Notes: a model not told the origin generated them from the sequence alone. 38,895 bases of DNA from an uncultured Elusimicrobia bacterium (GCA_903873295.1 CAIQNV010000055.1:1-38895), one strand, 5' to 3'; counted from the stretch's first letter, positions 7,606-16,679 are shown. Made by a program: numbers and translations.

Positions 7606-8658
7606 ATGCCTAATAAACAGCTGGCTTTGTGGGTGGATAAGGTTTTCTGCAACGACGAAATCCTCGATCCCGCTAGCCCATACAACCTTGACGACAGGCT
7701 TTCCACTACGCGCCTTTTGCGGGAGCGGCTGGCCGAGCGCGGCTGGGACTGCCATACGGCCGATATTTACCAGAAGAAGCAGACTGTCCCTGATGCGGTC
7801 CTCTTTCTTGATATCCCCGCGCAGCCTCTCTCCGCCCTTATAAAGGAGTGGGGAACTGCGCGCAAGCTGGCCGTGCTGTTCGAATGCGCCGTGATAAAGC
7901 CCCAGAACTGGGAACTCTCCAGGCACCGCGATTTTGAAGCTGTCTTTACCTGGGCCGAAGAGCTGGTAGACAATAAGAAGTATTTCAAGATAAATTTCTC
8001 CCAGAAGTTCCCGGCCGTCTCTGAAGAAAAGGCGGATGGCAGAGAAAAGCTGTGCGTTCTGATCGCAGGGAATAAAAAGACGCAACGGCCGCTGGAACTT
8101 TACTCCGAAAGGGTAAGGGCCATCCGCTGGTTCGAAAAACATCATCCCGGCGAGTTAGACCTGTACGGCATAGGCTGGGACAGGCGTCTTTTTACCGGCC
8201 CGCTGCTTTTAAGGGCGTTGAACCGCGTCCCGGGCATAGCCCGAATGCTGGCCGAGCGATTTCCGTCCTATCGGGGAAAGGCGCCCGATAAGCGGAAATT
8301 GCTGAGAGAATATAAGTTCTCAATCTGTTATGAGAACGCGAAGGACACTCCCGGTTATATCACCGAGAAGATCTTCGACTGCTTGATTACGGGCTGCATC
8401 CCTGTTTACTGGGGGGCCCCGGATATCGCGAGGTATGTGCCCTTCGACTGTTTCATAGACAGGCGGGATTTCAAGACATATGAGGAGCTTTACGATTTCA
8501 TGAAGGGAATGAGCGACGGGGAGCGGGCGCGGCGGCTGGCCGCCGGGCACGCTTATCTGGCCGGCGGGGGAAATTACCAGTTCAGCGACGAATATTTCGT
8601 CAGGACTATAATCGGAGTGCTGACGGGCTCGGGCGGCGGGGCGGGGCTCCCGCGATGA
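7606..8658 (+). CDS. GT10 family fucosyl/colitosyltransferase
   Basis: 350 residues from ATG 7606, five bases after the ColD-like stop; a longer start at 7567 overlaps that gene and is less likely. The C-terminal half has the GT10 alpha-1,3/4-fucosyltransferase signature: FSICYENAKDTPGYITEKIF, then GCIPVYWGAP. The family moves L-fucose from GDP-Fuc, and related enzymes can use GDP-L-colitose. Next to ColC and ColD, the best inference is transfer of L-colitose or L-fucose to a growing repeat unit. It lacks an obvious membrane anchor. The stop overlaps the flippase start by ATGA. Confidence 0.85.
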   Translation: MPNKQLALWVDKVFCNDEILDPASPYNLDDRLSTTRLLRERLAERGWDCHTADIYQKKQTVPDAVLFLDIPAQPLSALIKEWGTARKLAVLFECAVIKPQNWELSRHRDFEAVFTWAEELVDNKKYFKINFSQKFPAVSEEKADGREKLCVLIAGNKKTQRPLELYSERVRAIRWFEKHHPGELDLYGIGWDRRLFTGPLLLRALNRVPGIARMLAERFPSYRGKAPDKRKLLREYKFSICYENAKDTPGYITEKIFDCLITGCIPVYWGAPDIARYVPFDCFIDRRDFKTYEELYDFMKGMSDGERARRLAAGHAYLAGGGNYQFSDEYFVRTIIGVLTGSGGGAGLPR

Positions 8659-11120
8659 ATAAAGATTTTCTGCTAATAACGTCCGGCAGGGTCATACAAG
8701 GCCTGATCGGCGTGGTTTCGGTGCGCGTTCTTACTTCGCTTCTTTCACCGGCCGAGGTCGGCAACTATTTCCTGATACTTTCCATAGTGGGGCTGTGCGT
8801 GCTTACGCTGGTGAGCCCTTTCGGCATGTATGTCAACCGCAGGCTCCATAAGTGGGACGCCGAGGGCAATCTGCTGGGGCGCCTGGCCGCCGGCAACCTC
8901 TACCTTGCGGCGATCGCCATTTTTTCCATGCTCGCGGTCCTCGTGCTCAATCGCAGTTTCGGAGTGGGAAATTCAATACCTCTCGCGGGGTTCATGTGCG
9001 TTGCCGGGCTCTATGCCTATGTTTCCACCGGCAACCAGACAGTGGTGCCGGCGCTTAACATGCTGGGCAACCGGAAGGCTTTCGTCTTCTACACGGCTGC
9101 CACGCTGATACTCGGCCTGACTTTTTCGACCGCGTTCTCCCTGGTCTTCTCGCGCACGGCGCTGGCCTGGTTGTCCGGCCAGGCCTTGTCCATGGGCGCG
9201 GTAGGAGTGGCCGCTCTGTTCTATCTGCGGCGCAAGGTTACACCCGGAACCGGGGGGGGGGTGTTGCCGGGCCGTCTTTCCAAGGCGGAACTCAGTCCTG
9301 TGCTCGCGTTCGCCTGGCCGCTCTCCATAACCTATTTCTTCATGTGGTCGCAGAACATGTCCCACCGCCTGATAATCGAGCGCACCATAGGCCCGGAATT
9401 CCTGGGGCTGATCGGGGTGAGCCTCGGGATAGCCGCCGGCATGTCGGCGGTGGTGGAGTCTGTGGCCCAGCAGTTCTACCTTCCGCTCTTCTACAAGCAG
9501 ATAAGCGGCGGCGGACAGGAGGTGAGGGCAGAGGCCTGGAACAGGATGGCCGGGATAACGCTGCCGCTGTATCTTTCTTTCGCCATCCTAGTTTCCTGCA
9601 CGGCGCCCTTTATCCTGAAGCTGCTTGCGGGCGCCAGGTTCAACCATACATTTTTGTTCCTTGTCTGCGGCGCGTGGTTCGAATTTTTCCGGATGACCAC
9701 GAATATACTTGCCAGCGTGGCCCATTCCGAAATGCGCACAAGCCACCTGATAAAGTCATATTTTACGGGCGCCGTGATCGTAGTGGCGGGGACTTTTTAT
9801 TCGGCCGGCCGCCCTGCCTACGCGGTCCTGATCCCGGCGGTGCTGGTCTTTAGCGGACTTGCCATGTGCTGCGTAATGTATTTCGACATGAAGAAGCTGA
9901 TGCGGCTCAGGATATTCACCCGCGAGCTGGGCGTTTCTTTCTTCTTGTCGCTGCCATTCGCTGCTGCGGCGTTTTTTTACCGGTTTAACGGGAACCTTTG
10001 GGTTTCCGCGGCCGTATGCGCGGTTTGCGGGCTGTATTTCCTCGGAGTGCAGTACGCGCTCAACCGCGGCCGGGATTCTTCCGGCAGCGCCGCCCGGGCG
10101 GCCGGGAGCGGCGCTCAGCCCGGGCAGGGCCCCGGCGCCGCGCCTGTCAGGGGAGAGTATCCGCTGACGGTGGCTATCCCTACGTATAACGGGGCCGCGA
10201 CCATCGCCCGTACACTTGAGAGCGTTCTGTCGCAGGCCGTTCCCGGGGTAGAGGTGCTTGTCTGCGATAACTGTTCGACGGATGCCACGGGGACGGTAGT
10301 CGGCGAGCTGAGAACCAAGTACCCTTCCCTTAAGTATTTCCGCAGCGAGGCGAACGTCGGCTTCGACCGCAACGTCGACCTGGCTATGCGGCGGGCCGGC
10401 GGAGACTTCGTCTGGCTCATCGGCGATGACGACCTTATCCTTCCGGAAGGGATCAACGCGGTCCTGGCCGCTGTTGCGGCCGCCCCCGGCAGCGGCGTTA
10501 TCTACGCCGATCGTCCTCATCAGATAAAGCTCTCTCCCGACGCCGGCGGCGTGTGCCTGAGCGGCGACGACTTTTTTGCGAGGACTCGTTTCAAGAACGG
10601 GTCCATCGCCACGAATGTTTTCAGCCGCAAGCTCTGGCAGAAAGTGAACGTGGCCCGGTATTTCGATACCGGATGGGTGCACGCGGGGTTCCTGATAGAA
10701 GCCCTGCCCCTCGCCCCGTCCTATATCGTGAACAGCTTCTGCTCCGACTATACAAGGGACTTTTCCGGCGGCATGCGATGGGGCGGTGACGGTTCATTCA
10801 TCTATACCGGGCTGCGCCTGGTCCGCCTTTACAGGCGCATGACCGTGCTGCCTTACAGCCGCCGGACCCGGCGGCGCGCTTATTGGTCCATCAAAGGCGC
10901 TTATCTGCGCAACATCTGTATCGCCAAGGCGAAAGGCTTCAGGGTGGATTGGGCGGTACTGAAGGAATCCATCTACCTGTATAAGGGCTTTGTGTCGTTC
11001 TGGCTGCTGGACCTGCCGCTTTTCCTGTTCCCCGGTGTTTTCTTCCGGCTGTTGTTCAAGGTCTGGAAAGCCTCTTCGCTCCCGGTCATTCTGAAGACCG
11101 GGAATAAAAATCATGAGTGA
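8655..11120 (+). CDS. Fusion protein: Wzx/MATE-type polysaccharide flippase plus C-terminal GT2
   Basis: 821 residues. Residues 1 to about 470 form a multi-helix membrane domain typical of polysaccharide flippases (MATE/MOP superfamily; start LITSGRVIQGLIGVVSVRVL). A low-complexity Gly/Ala/Pro linker follows at about 474-498. Residues about 501-800 form a GT2 domain opening with VAIPTYNGAATIARTLESVL; GDDD at about 590-593 is the DXD-like site, in the style of abequosyltransferase-like enzymes. The last 30 residues are hydrophobic. Flippases are normally separate proteins of about 400-500 residues, so the joining is unusual. Ten Gs in a row sit at 9252-9261, about residue 200, and code for a Gly run. 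The reading frame is intact across both domains. Confidence 0.85.
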   Translation: MNKDFLLITSGRVIQGLIGVVSVRVLTSLLSPAEVGNYFLILSIVGLCVLTLVSPFGMYVNRRLHKWDAEGNLLGRLAAGNLYLAAIAIFSMLAVLVLNRSFGVGNSIPLAGFMCVAGLYAYVSTGNQTVVPALNMLGNRKAFVFYTAATLILGLTFSTAFSLVFSRTALAWLSGQALSMGAVGVAALFYLRRKVTPGTGGGVLPGRLSKAELSPVLAFAWPLSITYFFMWSQNMSHRLIIERTIGPEFLGLIGVSLGIAAGMSAVVESVAQQFYLPLFYKQISGGGQEVRAEAWNRMAGITLPLYLSFAILVSCTAPFILKLLAGARFNHTFLFLVCGAWFEFFRMTTNILASVAHSEMRTSHLIKSYFTGAVIVVAGTFYSAGRPAYAVLIPAVLVFSGLAMCCVMYFDMKKLMRLRIFTRELGVSFFLSLPFAAAAFFYRFNGNLWVSAAVCAVCGLYFLGVQYALNRGRDSSGSAARAAGSGAQPGQGPGAAPVRGEYPLTVAIPTYNGAATIARTLESVLSQAVPGVEVLVCDNCSTDATGTVVGELRTKYPSLKYFRSEANVGFDRNVDLAMRRAGGDFVWLIGDDDLILPEGINAVLAAVAAAPGSGVIYADRPHQIKLSPDAGGVCLSGDDFFARTRFKNGSIATNVFSRKLWQKVNVARYFDTGWVHAGFLIEALPLAPSYIVNSFCSDYTRDFSGGMRWGGDGSFIYTGLRLVRLYRRMTVLPYSRRTRRRAYWSIKGAYLRNICIAKAKGFRVDWAVLKESIYLYKGFVSFWLLDLPLFLFPGVFFRLLFKVWKASSLPVILKTGNKNHE
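9252..9261 (+). repeat. G10 homopolymer inside flippase gene
   Basis: Ten consecutive Gs encode part of a Gly-Gly-Gly-Val stretch in the flippase-GT2 fusion. A second, shorter run, G8, lies at 11683-11690 in the next glycosyltransferase. G tracts of this length in surface-glycan genes are the classic substrate for slipped-strand phase variation in other bacteria. A one-base change would cut off both the rest of the flippase and the fused GT2. Function is inferred; only the tract is seen. Confidence 0.6.
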
Positions 11121-12156
11121 AATTTCCCGCGCCGCTCCCCTGGTCTGCATATGTGTACCGACCTTCAACGCGGAAAGAACGCTGGCTGAAACGCTGGAGT
11201 CCATACTCGGCCAGACTTACCGAGAGTTGACCGTGCTTGTTGTGGACAACGCTTCCACCGACAAAACCCTGGAGATAGCTGACAGCTACGCCGCCGCGGA
11301 CAGGCGGGTGCGCGTGCACCGCAATTCCGCGAACGTGGGCGGCGAGGGCAACTTTACGCGGTGTCTGGCCCTGGCCTGCGGCGACTACACGGGGATCTTT
11401 CATTCCGACGACATCTATACCGCGGAAATGGTGGCGCGGCAGGTAGCTTTACTGGAAAGCCGCCCGGAGGCGGGCGCGGTGTTCTCCATGGCGCAGCTCA
11501 TAGACGAGCGCGGCGTACCCGGGCGCATCTACAAACTGCCGCCGGAATTGCGCAGGGACAAAGAGAGCGTTTACGATTTCAAGGAGATCTTCCGCGCGCT
11601 GCTGAAATACGGCAATTTCTTTTTCTGCCCCGGCGTGCTGGCCCGTACCGCTGTTTACAGGGATTATATCCGCAAATGGGACGGGGGGGGCTTTCTCAGT
11701 TCGGCCGACCTGGATGTCTGGCTGCGGATACTGCTGCGGCACAAAATAGGAATAATAGATGAGCCGCTATTGCGCTACCGCGGGGGCGCAGCCAGCAGTT
11801 TTAGCTACACTGCCGCCAGGAAGAAGACCGCTCCCCACGATATGCTGCCCGTCTTTGATGCGTATATACAAGGGGCCGCCGCGGGCCTGATGGGGCGTCG
11901 GGAGCGCGCCGATTATTCCCTGCTGGTCCTTAAAGACAAAACAAACAGGGCTTTTAATTATTTCACCGTCGGGGACGGTCGGACCGGTCGCGGATTGTTG
12001 GGCGGGCTGTTCAGTCCCGGGAGCCTGCTGCATTCATTGCGAAGTGCCTTCCACTTGAAGGTCATGCTCTACGGCTACGCCGTATACTTCCTTTCCTGGC
12101 TGCCGCTAAGCGGGAAAGCGAGGGCTTTTATCGCCAGCTCCAGATTTAAGGGTTGA
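11113..12156 (+). CDS. GT2 family glycosyltransferase
   Basis: 347 residues with an N-terminal GT-A domain (CVPTFNAERTLAETLESIL near residues 14-30, VVDNASTD, and a DD metal site in FHSDDIY near residue 97). SADLDVWLRIL around 196-206 matches the acceptor-side region of many GT2s. The C-terminus has one hydrophobic segment (about residues 313-335). It starts inside the stop of the flippase fusion. The donor is unknown. A G8 tract lies at 11683-11690, coding for DGGGF, and is a weaker candidate slippage site. Confidence 0.85.
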   Translation: MSEISRAAPLVCICVPTFNAERTLAETLESILGQTYRELTVLVVDNASTDKTLEIADSYAAADRRVRVHRNSANVGGEGNFTRCLALACGDYTGIFHSDDIYTAEMVARQVALLESRPEAGAVFSMAQLIDERGVPGRIYKLPPELRRDKESVYDFKEIFRALLKYGNFFFCPGVLARTAVYRDYIRKWDGGGFLSSADLDVWLRILLRHKIGIIDEPLLRYRGGAASSFSYTAARKKTAPHDMLPVFDAYIQGAAAGLMGRRERADYSLLVLKDKTNRAFNYFTVGDGRTGRGLLGGLFSPGSLLHSLRSAFHLKVMLYGYAVYFLSWLPLSGKARAFIASSRFKG

Positions 12157-12193
12157 GCGTTAGCCGGGGCAGGGAGGGGGGGCGGTGGTACGC

Positions 12194-14803
12194 CTATAAA
12201 GCGCAGCAGAATAGCGCGATAAGCCCGAACAGGTGCGCCAGGGTGGAGGTCAGCAGGGCTAATTTTAGCGGCAGATCGTGGAATCTGAATTTAATTTCGT
12301 GTTTCCCTTTCTGGACGACAATGCCCTTGAATTGGCCGTTAGTCCTATAGATCCTGGTCGGCTTCCCGTCGATAGTTGCCTCCCAGCGCGCATGGAATCT
12401 GTCCATATACACTAAAAGACCTTTACTGTCCCTTGTTACGGTGAAATCGGCGAAATTGTACCCGAATCCCGCCACGCTTATTCCAAGGCCGCCCAGCCGG
12501 TCTTTCCACCTCAGCGTAAGTCCTGTGGCGGGCGGCCGGCCGGAGACGATAAGTTCGTTTTGCTCTCTGAAGTTCGCCTGGAACAGCTTCTCGCTGTCGA
12601 AAACATCAAAATAGGCGGCCGCGTATGCCAGCCCGTTTTCACCGGTCAGTTCAATGTCCTTATAGTCCTTGTTAAGGAAATTGGAAGTAAGATAAGGCGG
12701 GAAGCCGGCTGGAAGTTCCGCCCTGAATAGTTTAACGGAAGGATGCTTCCCGTCGCTGCCGCACCGCGTGAAACTGCTCCCGGGAATGAAGGCCGACCTG
12801 CGCGCCGGTTCCGGGCTTAGCGGACCGGCAGAGGTCCGCGGACCGGCGGGGACTTTTGAGAGATCGAGTACCTGGAGGCCGGCATCCTCTTGTGAAGTCT
12901 CGACGACGGCGGCTGAGCGGTGGAGACCTTTTCTGTACGCCGAGGCGGTCAGCTCCAGATTTTTAGCCTGGCTTTTTGCGGGGATTATCCTGTCCACGAA
13001 AAAGAGTCGTTCGTTATTCCCGCGCAGATAGGGCGCGTCTTCAAGAAACGATCCCGGCAGGTTGAATAATTCCGGCCTTGAGCCGGAGACAAATTTAAAG
13101 GCGGCGTTGTTCTGAGCCGGGTAATTGTTCGCCGTGGTGATAAGCCCGCTATCGTCGAACCAGTATGGAAAAGAATGCCTGAAAGGGGAAGGAAAACCGC
13201 GCAGTTTTGGTCCGGGCAGATTGGGCCCGAACCGGTCCTCTTGCACGAGTTCCGCGCCGAACGGCTCGAAAAAGGTTTTAGTGTAATTTCTGAACGGGAT
13301 AAAGAGTTCAGCGGCAATAAGCAGCAAAGCGAGCGCGCCGGGAACCAGTCTGAGTTTCGGGAAACGCCTGGCGGGAAAATAAATGACCAGTAAAGAAATG
13401 GGAAGAATGAATGCGCAGTAGCGTGGAAAACGGCTGCCGGCAGCAAGGCGGGCGGCGGCCAGGACCATCAAGAGCCCTGCCGCTATAAGGTGAAAGCGCG
13501 GGGGGAGCTTTCCCTCGTTCTCTTCGGGTCCCGGCTTGAGCAGAGCGTCGAGCGCAAGGCCGAAGGCCAGGATAAGGAAAGGCGCGGCGAAGATGACCGG
13601 GAAGTTAAGATGCCGCGTGCTTATTGAAAGCAGCGGGTTGATGAAGACCATCAGCGGCAGAACGAAGTTGTACCCGTCCCGCGGGTTGGTGGAGGCGAGG
13701 AAAAGCGCAAGGGTGAGCGCTATTAACAGCGGCAGGACAGGGCTCTTGATTCTGCGCCAGAAGAAAAAGAACACGACCAGCGGGAATAACCCGTAATACA
13801 GGCGGGGAAGCGCGCTGTATTCCTGCAGCGCGGCGGTGCTCCCCTGGTTGTTCGCCAGGTTCTCGAACAGGGCGAAGATATTGTTCGTAAAAAATTTAAC
13901 CGAGACGCTGCTGAGATAGGAAAGGTTGTTCTGTATATAGGAGGCGTTAGCGGCGATTTCCCTATGGGCGCTCGTGAATTCGGGCAAGCGGAAGATCAAA
14001 ATCCCCTTTAACGCGAGCATTCCCGCGGCCAGCGCCGCAGAAGCCGCTATCATGGAAATCGGGCCGCATGAGGCCCGCGGTGTCTTCGGGAAGGTCTCAA
14101 CTCCGGTCCGCTGTCCGGGCCGGAGCAGGGCCGCGGCCCCGAAAAGGAGGATGAGCATGGTTAAGGCTTGCCCGAAATATGAAGTGTTCGAGGACAGGAA
14201 AAGGCCGAGGGCGAGGATAAGGCCCGAGAAATTAAGCGCCGGCTTTTCACCGGACGTCAGCCTGAAAAGAAAAAGGAGTATGAACGGCAGATAGAAAACG
14301 CCGGTGCCAAGCGAGTATACCGTGAAAAAGATATGGGTCCCGAACAGGGCCATCGCGAAAACGCACAGGCGCGCGAACCTGTCCGCGAGAAGGTCTTTGG
14401 CGAGCAGGTAGCAGCCGAAAGCGAAAGTGGCGCAGTAGCCGAGCAGGAAAGCGAAAAAAGTTATGCAAAAAAAAGAATAGCCGCTTCCCGGCAAAGCGGA
14501 CGCGGCGGCCTGCGCCATGGCGGCAATCGTAGTTATAAGCGGGTGGTAGGCAAGGTACGCTACGATGTCAACGCCGCCCAATCCCAGGTAAGGCTGCCAC
14601 AGGGGGATGTCGAAGTCCTGGAAAACACCGTTCAGTATATAGCTTGTGGCAAAATGTATCCCGGTGAAATCGCCATGAGGACGATAATAGGAATTGAAGA
14701 AAACATTATAGTGGAGCAAGAAAAATAGCGCGGTCAGAAGAAATATCAGTACCGGTGAGAGCCATTCTTTCTTGCCGGAAAACGCGCTTAAGAATCTTTT
14801 CAC
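12194..14803 (-). CDS. YfhO-like large membrane protein
   Basis: 869 residues if started at GTG 14803, which gives VKRFLSAFSGKKEW followed directly by the first membrane helix, the normal N-terminus for the family; ATG 14905 is an upstream alternative through AT-rich sequence. About a dozen membrane helices fill the first 480 residues, followed by a soluble region. The C-terminus (DRFHARWEATIDGKPTRIYR... then GKHEIKFRF and a last helix) is the YfhO family signature. Family members are linked to glycolipid or lipoteichoic acid glycosylation in Firmicutes and are widespread in glycan loci; the precise role here is unknown. It runs against its neighbours and ends 37 bases from the GT2 stop, with no clear terminator between them. 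Confidence 0.75.
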   Translation of the reverse strand: MKRFLSAFSGKKEWLSPVLIFLLTALFFLLHYNVFFNSYYRPHGDFTGIHFATSYILNGVFQDFDIPLWQPYLGLGGVDIVAYLAYHPLITTIAAMAQAAASALPGSGYSFFCITFFAFLLGYCATFAFGCYLLAKDLLADRFARLCVFAMALFGTHIFFTVYSLGTGVFYLPFILLFLFRLTSGEKPALNFSGLILALGLFLSSNTSYFGQALTMLILLFGAAALLRPGQRTGVETFPKTPRASCGPISMIAASAALAAGMLALKGILIFRLPEFTSAHREIAANASYIQNNLSYLSSVSVKFFTNNIFALFENLANNQGSTAALQEYSALPRLYYGLFPLVVFFFFWRRIKSPVLPLLIALTLALFLASTNPRDGYNFVLPLMVFINPLLSISTRHLNFPVIFAAPFLILAFGLALDALLKPGPEENEGKLPPRFHLIAAGLLMVLAAARLAAGSRFPRYCAFILPISLLVIYFPARRFPKLRLVPGALALLLIAAELFIPFRNYTKTFFEPFGAELVQEDRFGPNLPGPKLRGFPSPFRHSFPYWFDDSGLITTANNYPAQNNAAFKFVSGSRPELFNLPGSFLEDAPYLRGNNERLFFVDRIIPAKSQAKNLELTASAYRKGLHRSAAVVETSQEDAGLQVLDLSKVPAGPRTSAGPLSPEPARRSAFIPGSSFTRCGSDGKHPSVKLFRAELPAGFPPYLTSNFLNKDYKDIELTGENGLAYAAAYFDVFDSEKLFQANFREQNELIVSGRPPATGLTLRWKDRLGGLGISVAGFGYNFADFTVTRDSKGLLVYMDRFHARWEATIDGKPTRIYRTNGQFKGIVVQKGKHEIKFRFHDLPLKLALLTSTLAHLFGLIALFCCAL

Positions 14804-14875
14804 CGGATAATAATACAAAATATTAAAAGCATGCGCGGGTATTAAGCGGATGTGTTTATCTTCCGGAATCCTTAA

Positions 14876-14884
14876 TGATATAAT
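14876..14884 (+). promoter_or_regulatory. Predicted extended -10 promoter
   Basis: TGATATAAT is an extended -10 box (TG, one base, TATAAT) in an AT-rich patch, 59 bases before the radical SAM start. No convincing -35 is visible, which is usual for extended -10 promoters. The patch also lies upstream of the divergent YfhO-like gene and contains TATATT on the other strand, so a divergent promoter pair is plausible. Confidence 0.5.
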
Positions 14885-14943
14885 TAATATAGAAAGGACA
14901 CGCATTCCAGGGGCGGCTTCTGACAGTGGGCGAGACCGGTATA

Positions 14944-15771
14944 ATGGCAAAAAATCTTTCTTCCGCGCCGCCTTGCTTTAACGGCCTTACCACGGTCAAC
15001 CTGGAACTGACCAACCGCTGCAATAAGAAGTGCTGGATGTGCGGCCGGCGCAAAATGGAGGCCGAGAACCCCGGCATGACTATGTTCGACAGCGATATGG
15101 ATATTTCGCTCGTCGGGCGCATCGCAAAGCAACTTCCACCCGACATCGTTGTGCAGTTCCATAATAACGGCGACCCTCTCCTTTACCCTGAGCTGCCCCG
15201 CGCGCTTGATCTCTTCAGGCGCCAGGTGCGCTGTTTTGATACTAACGGCAAACTGTTTGTTAAAAGGGCCGCGGACGTGATCGGCCGGGTTGATACGGTT
15301 ACCGTTTCCACTTTCGAGCGGGATGAGGAGTGGGAAGAACAATTTGAAATTATTAGGGAATTCCTGAAACTGAAGGGTGCCGCTTCACCGCGCGTCATTA
15401 TCCGCTGCCTGGGAGAGCTGGGTGAAAAACGCCGGGAGCTTTACACGGCCACCGGCTGCCTGCTGGTGCCGCGCGTTCTGCACTCTCCCGACGGCAGTTT
15501 TAAATACGAAAAGCGGCCCACCGTCCCAGAAGTCGGATTCTGCATAGAAATAATGAACCACATGGCTATAAACACGGAGGGCGAGGTGTCCTTCTGCGTC
15601 AGGTTCGACCCGGAACGGCACGGCGTTATCGGCGACGCTTCAAAGGACGAGCTGTTGTCCATCTGGAACTCTCCCAAGAGGCGCGATTACGTCCGGGCCC
15701 ACATAGAGGGCAGACGGGGAGCATTGAATTTGTGCGGCAAGTGTCACTACTGGGGCGTGCCGCGGGGTTAA
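14944..15771 (+). CDS. Radical SAM/SPASM-domain protein
   Basis: 275 residues from ATG 14944; GTG 14926 is possible. The radical SAM cluster motif is C26-x3-C30-x2-C33 in NRCNKKCWMC. A C-terminal SPASM-like region with FC, SFCVRF and LCGKCHYW cysteines would hold an auxiliary cluster; the segment DELLSIWNSPKRRDYVRA is the common SPASM linker. Such proteins act on peptides or sugars, but no precursor peptide is visible beside it. It starts the nonulosonate-like block and lies 29 bases upstream of the NeuB-like gene, so modification of a sugar intermediate is a reasonable guess. The substrate is unknown. Confidence 0.82.
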   Translation: MAKNLSSAPPCFNGLTTVNLELTNRCNKKCWMCGRRKMEAENPGMTMFDSDMDISLVGRIAKQLPPDIVVQFHNNGDPLLYPELPRALDLFRRQVRCFDTNGKLFVKRAADVIGRVDTVTVSTFERDEEWEEQFEIIREFLKLKGAASPRVIIRCLGELGEKRRELYTATGCLLVPRVLHSPDGSFKYEKRPTVPEVGFCIEIMNHMAINTEGEVSFCVRFDPERHGVIGDASKDELLSIWNSPKRRDYVRAHIEGRRGALNLCGKCHYWGVPRG

Positions 15772-15800
15772 GCAGGCAAATAAATCCGAGGAAACGGAAC

Positions 15801-16643
15801 ATGTCCATATTCATCATAGCGGAAGTCGGCATAAACCACAACGGTGATATAAACATCGCCAAAGAGCTGATCAAGGTGGCGAAGCTGGCCGGCTGCGATG
15901 CGGTCAAATTCCAGAAGCGCAGCATAGATAAGGTCTATGCCAAAGAGCTGCTGGATACGCCGCGCGAATCTCCCTGGGGGGAAACCCAGAGAGCGCAGAA
16001 GGAAGGGCTAGAATTCGGATTGGAAGCGTACAGGGAGCTGGACAGTTACTGCAAAGATCTGGGGATAGAGTGGTTCGCTTCGGCGTGGGACGTAGACAGC
16101 CAGAAATTCCTGCGCCAGTTTAATTGCAAACACAATAAGGTCGCTTCCGCGATGATAATCGATGTCGCCCTGCTCAGGGAGATAGCTTCAGAGAAGAAGC
16201 ATACCTTCATCTCCACCGGGATGAGCACCCTGGCGCAGATAGACGCCGCCGTTGAGATCTTTAAAAAGGTCAGCTGCCCGTTCGAGCTCATGCATACCAA
16301 ATCCACCTACCCGATGGAGGACGAGGATGCCAACCTGAACTGCATAAAGACGCTTCGCGACCGCTACAAGTGCGATGTCGGCTATAGCGGGCACGAAACC
16401 GGCCTGGCCGTTTCGTACGCGGCAGCCGCCCTCGGGATAACCTCGCTCGAGCGGCACATAACTCTTGATCGCGCCATGTACGGCTCCGATCAGTCGGCCT
16501 CGCTGGAACCGGGCGGCCTGAACGCCCTGGTGGGCGCGGTGCGCAAGATAGAAAAAGCGCTAGGGGACGGGGATGTGAACATTCACCCCAAGGAAGTCCC
16601 CATCAGTAAGAAACTTCGCGGACACATTTTTCAGAACGATTGA
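15801..16643 (+). CDS. NeuB-family 3-deoxyulosonate synthase lacking the SAF domain
   Basis: 280 residues from ATG 15801, preceded by GAGGAAAC. The TIM-barrel motifs of sialic acid synthases are present: EVGINHNG, AVKFQKR, STGMSTLAQID, TYPMEDEDANLN and YSGHE. The variant motif MYGSDQSASLEPGGL stands where classic NeuB has GPDH. NeuB is usually about 345 residues with a C-terminal antifreeze-like SAF domain that caps the active site; here the protein ends at KKLRGHIFQND, so that domain is missing. It condenses a sugar with PEP in the family. The NeuA-like enzyme next door shows the product is CMP-activated. The acceptor sugar is unknown, and NeuC is absent. Confidence 0.82.
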   Translation: MSIFIIAEVGINHNGDINIAKELIKVAKLAGCDAVKFQKRSIDKVYAKELLDTPRESPWGETQRAQKEGLEFGLEAYRELDSYCKDLGIEWFASAWDVDSQKFLRQFNCKHNKVASAMIIDVALLREIASEKKHTFISTGMSTLAQIDAAVEIFKKVSCPFELMHTKSTYPMEDEDANLNCIKTLRDRYKCDVGYSGHETGLAVSYAAAALGITSLERHITLDRAMYGSDQSASLEPGGLNALVGAVRKIEKALGDGDVNIHPKEVPISKKLRGHIFQND

Positions 16644-16679
16644 CCGAGAGCGCTGTTTCTTCCTGAAGAGCCAGAAAAA

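Noticed and set aside
12153-12350. Short plus-strand ORF of 65 residues after the GT2
   Set aside because: Most of it lies antisense to the 3' end of the YfhO-like gene, it has no recognisable domain and its composition is that of a shadow frame.
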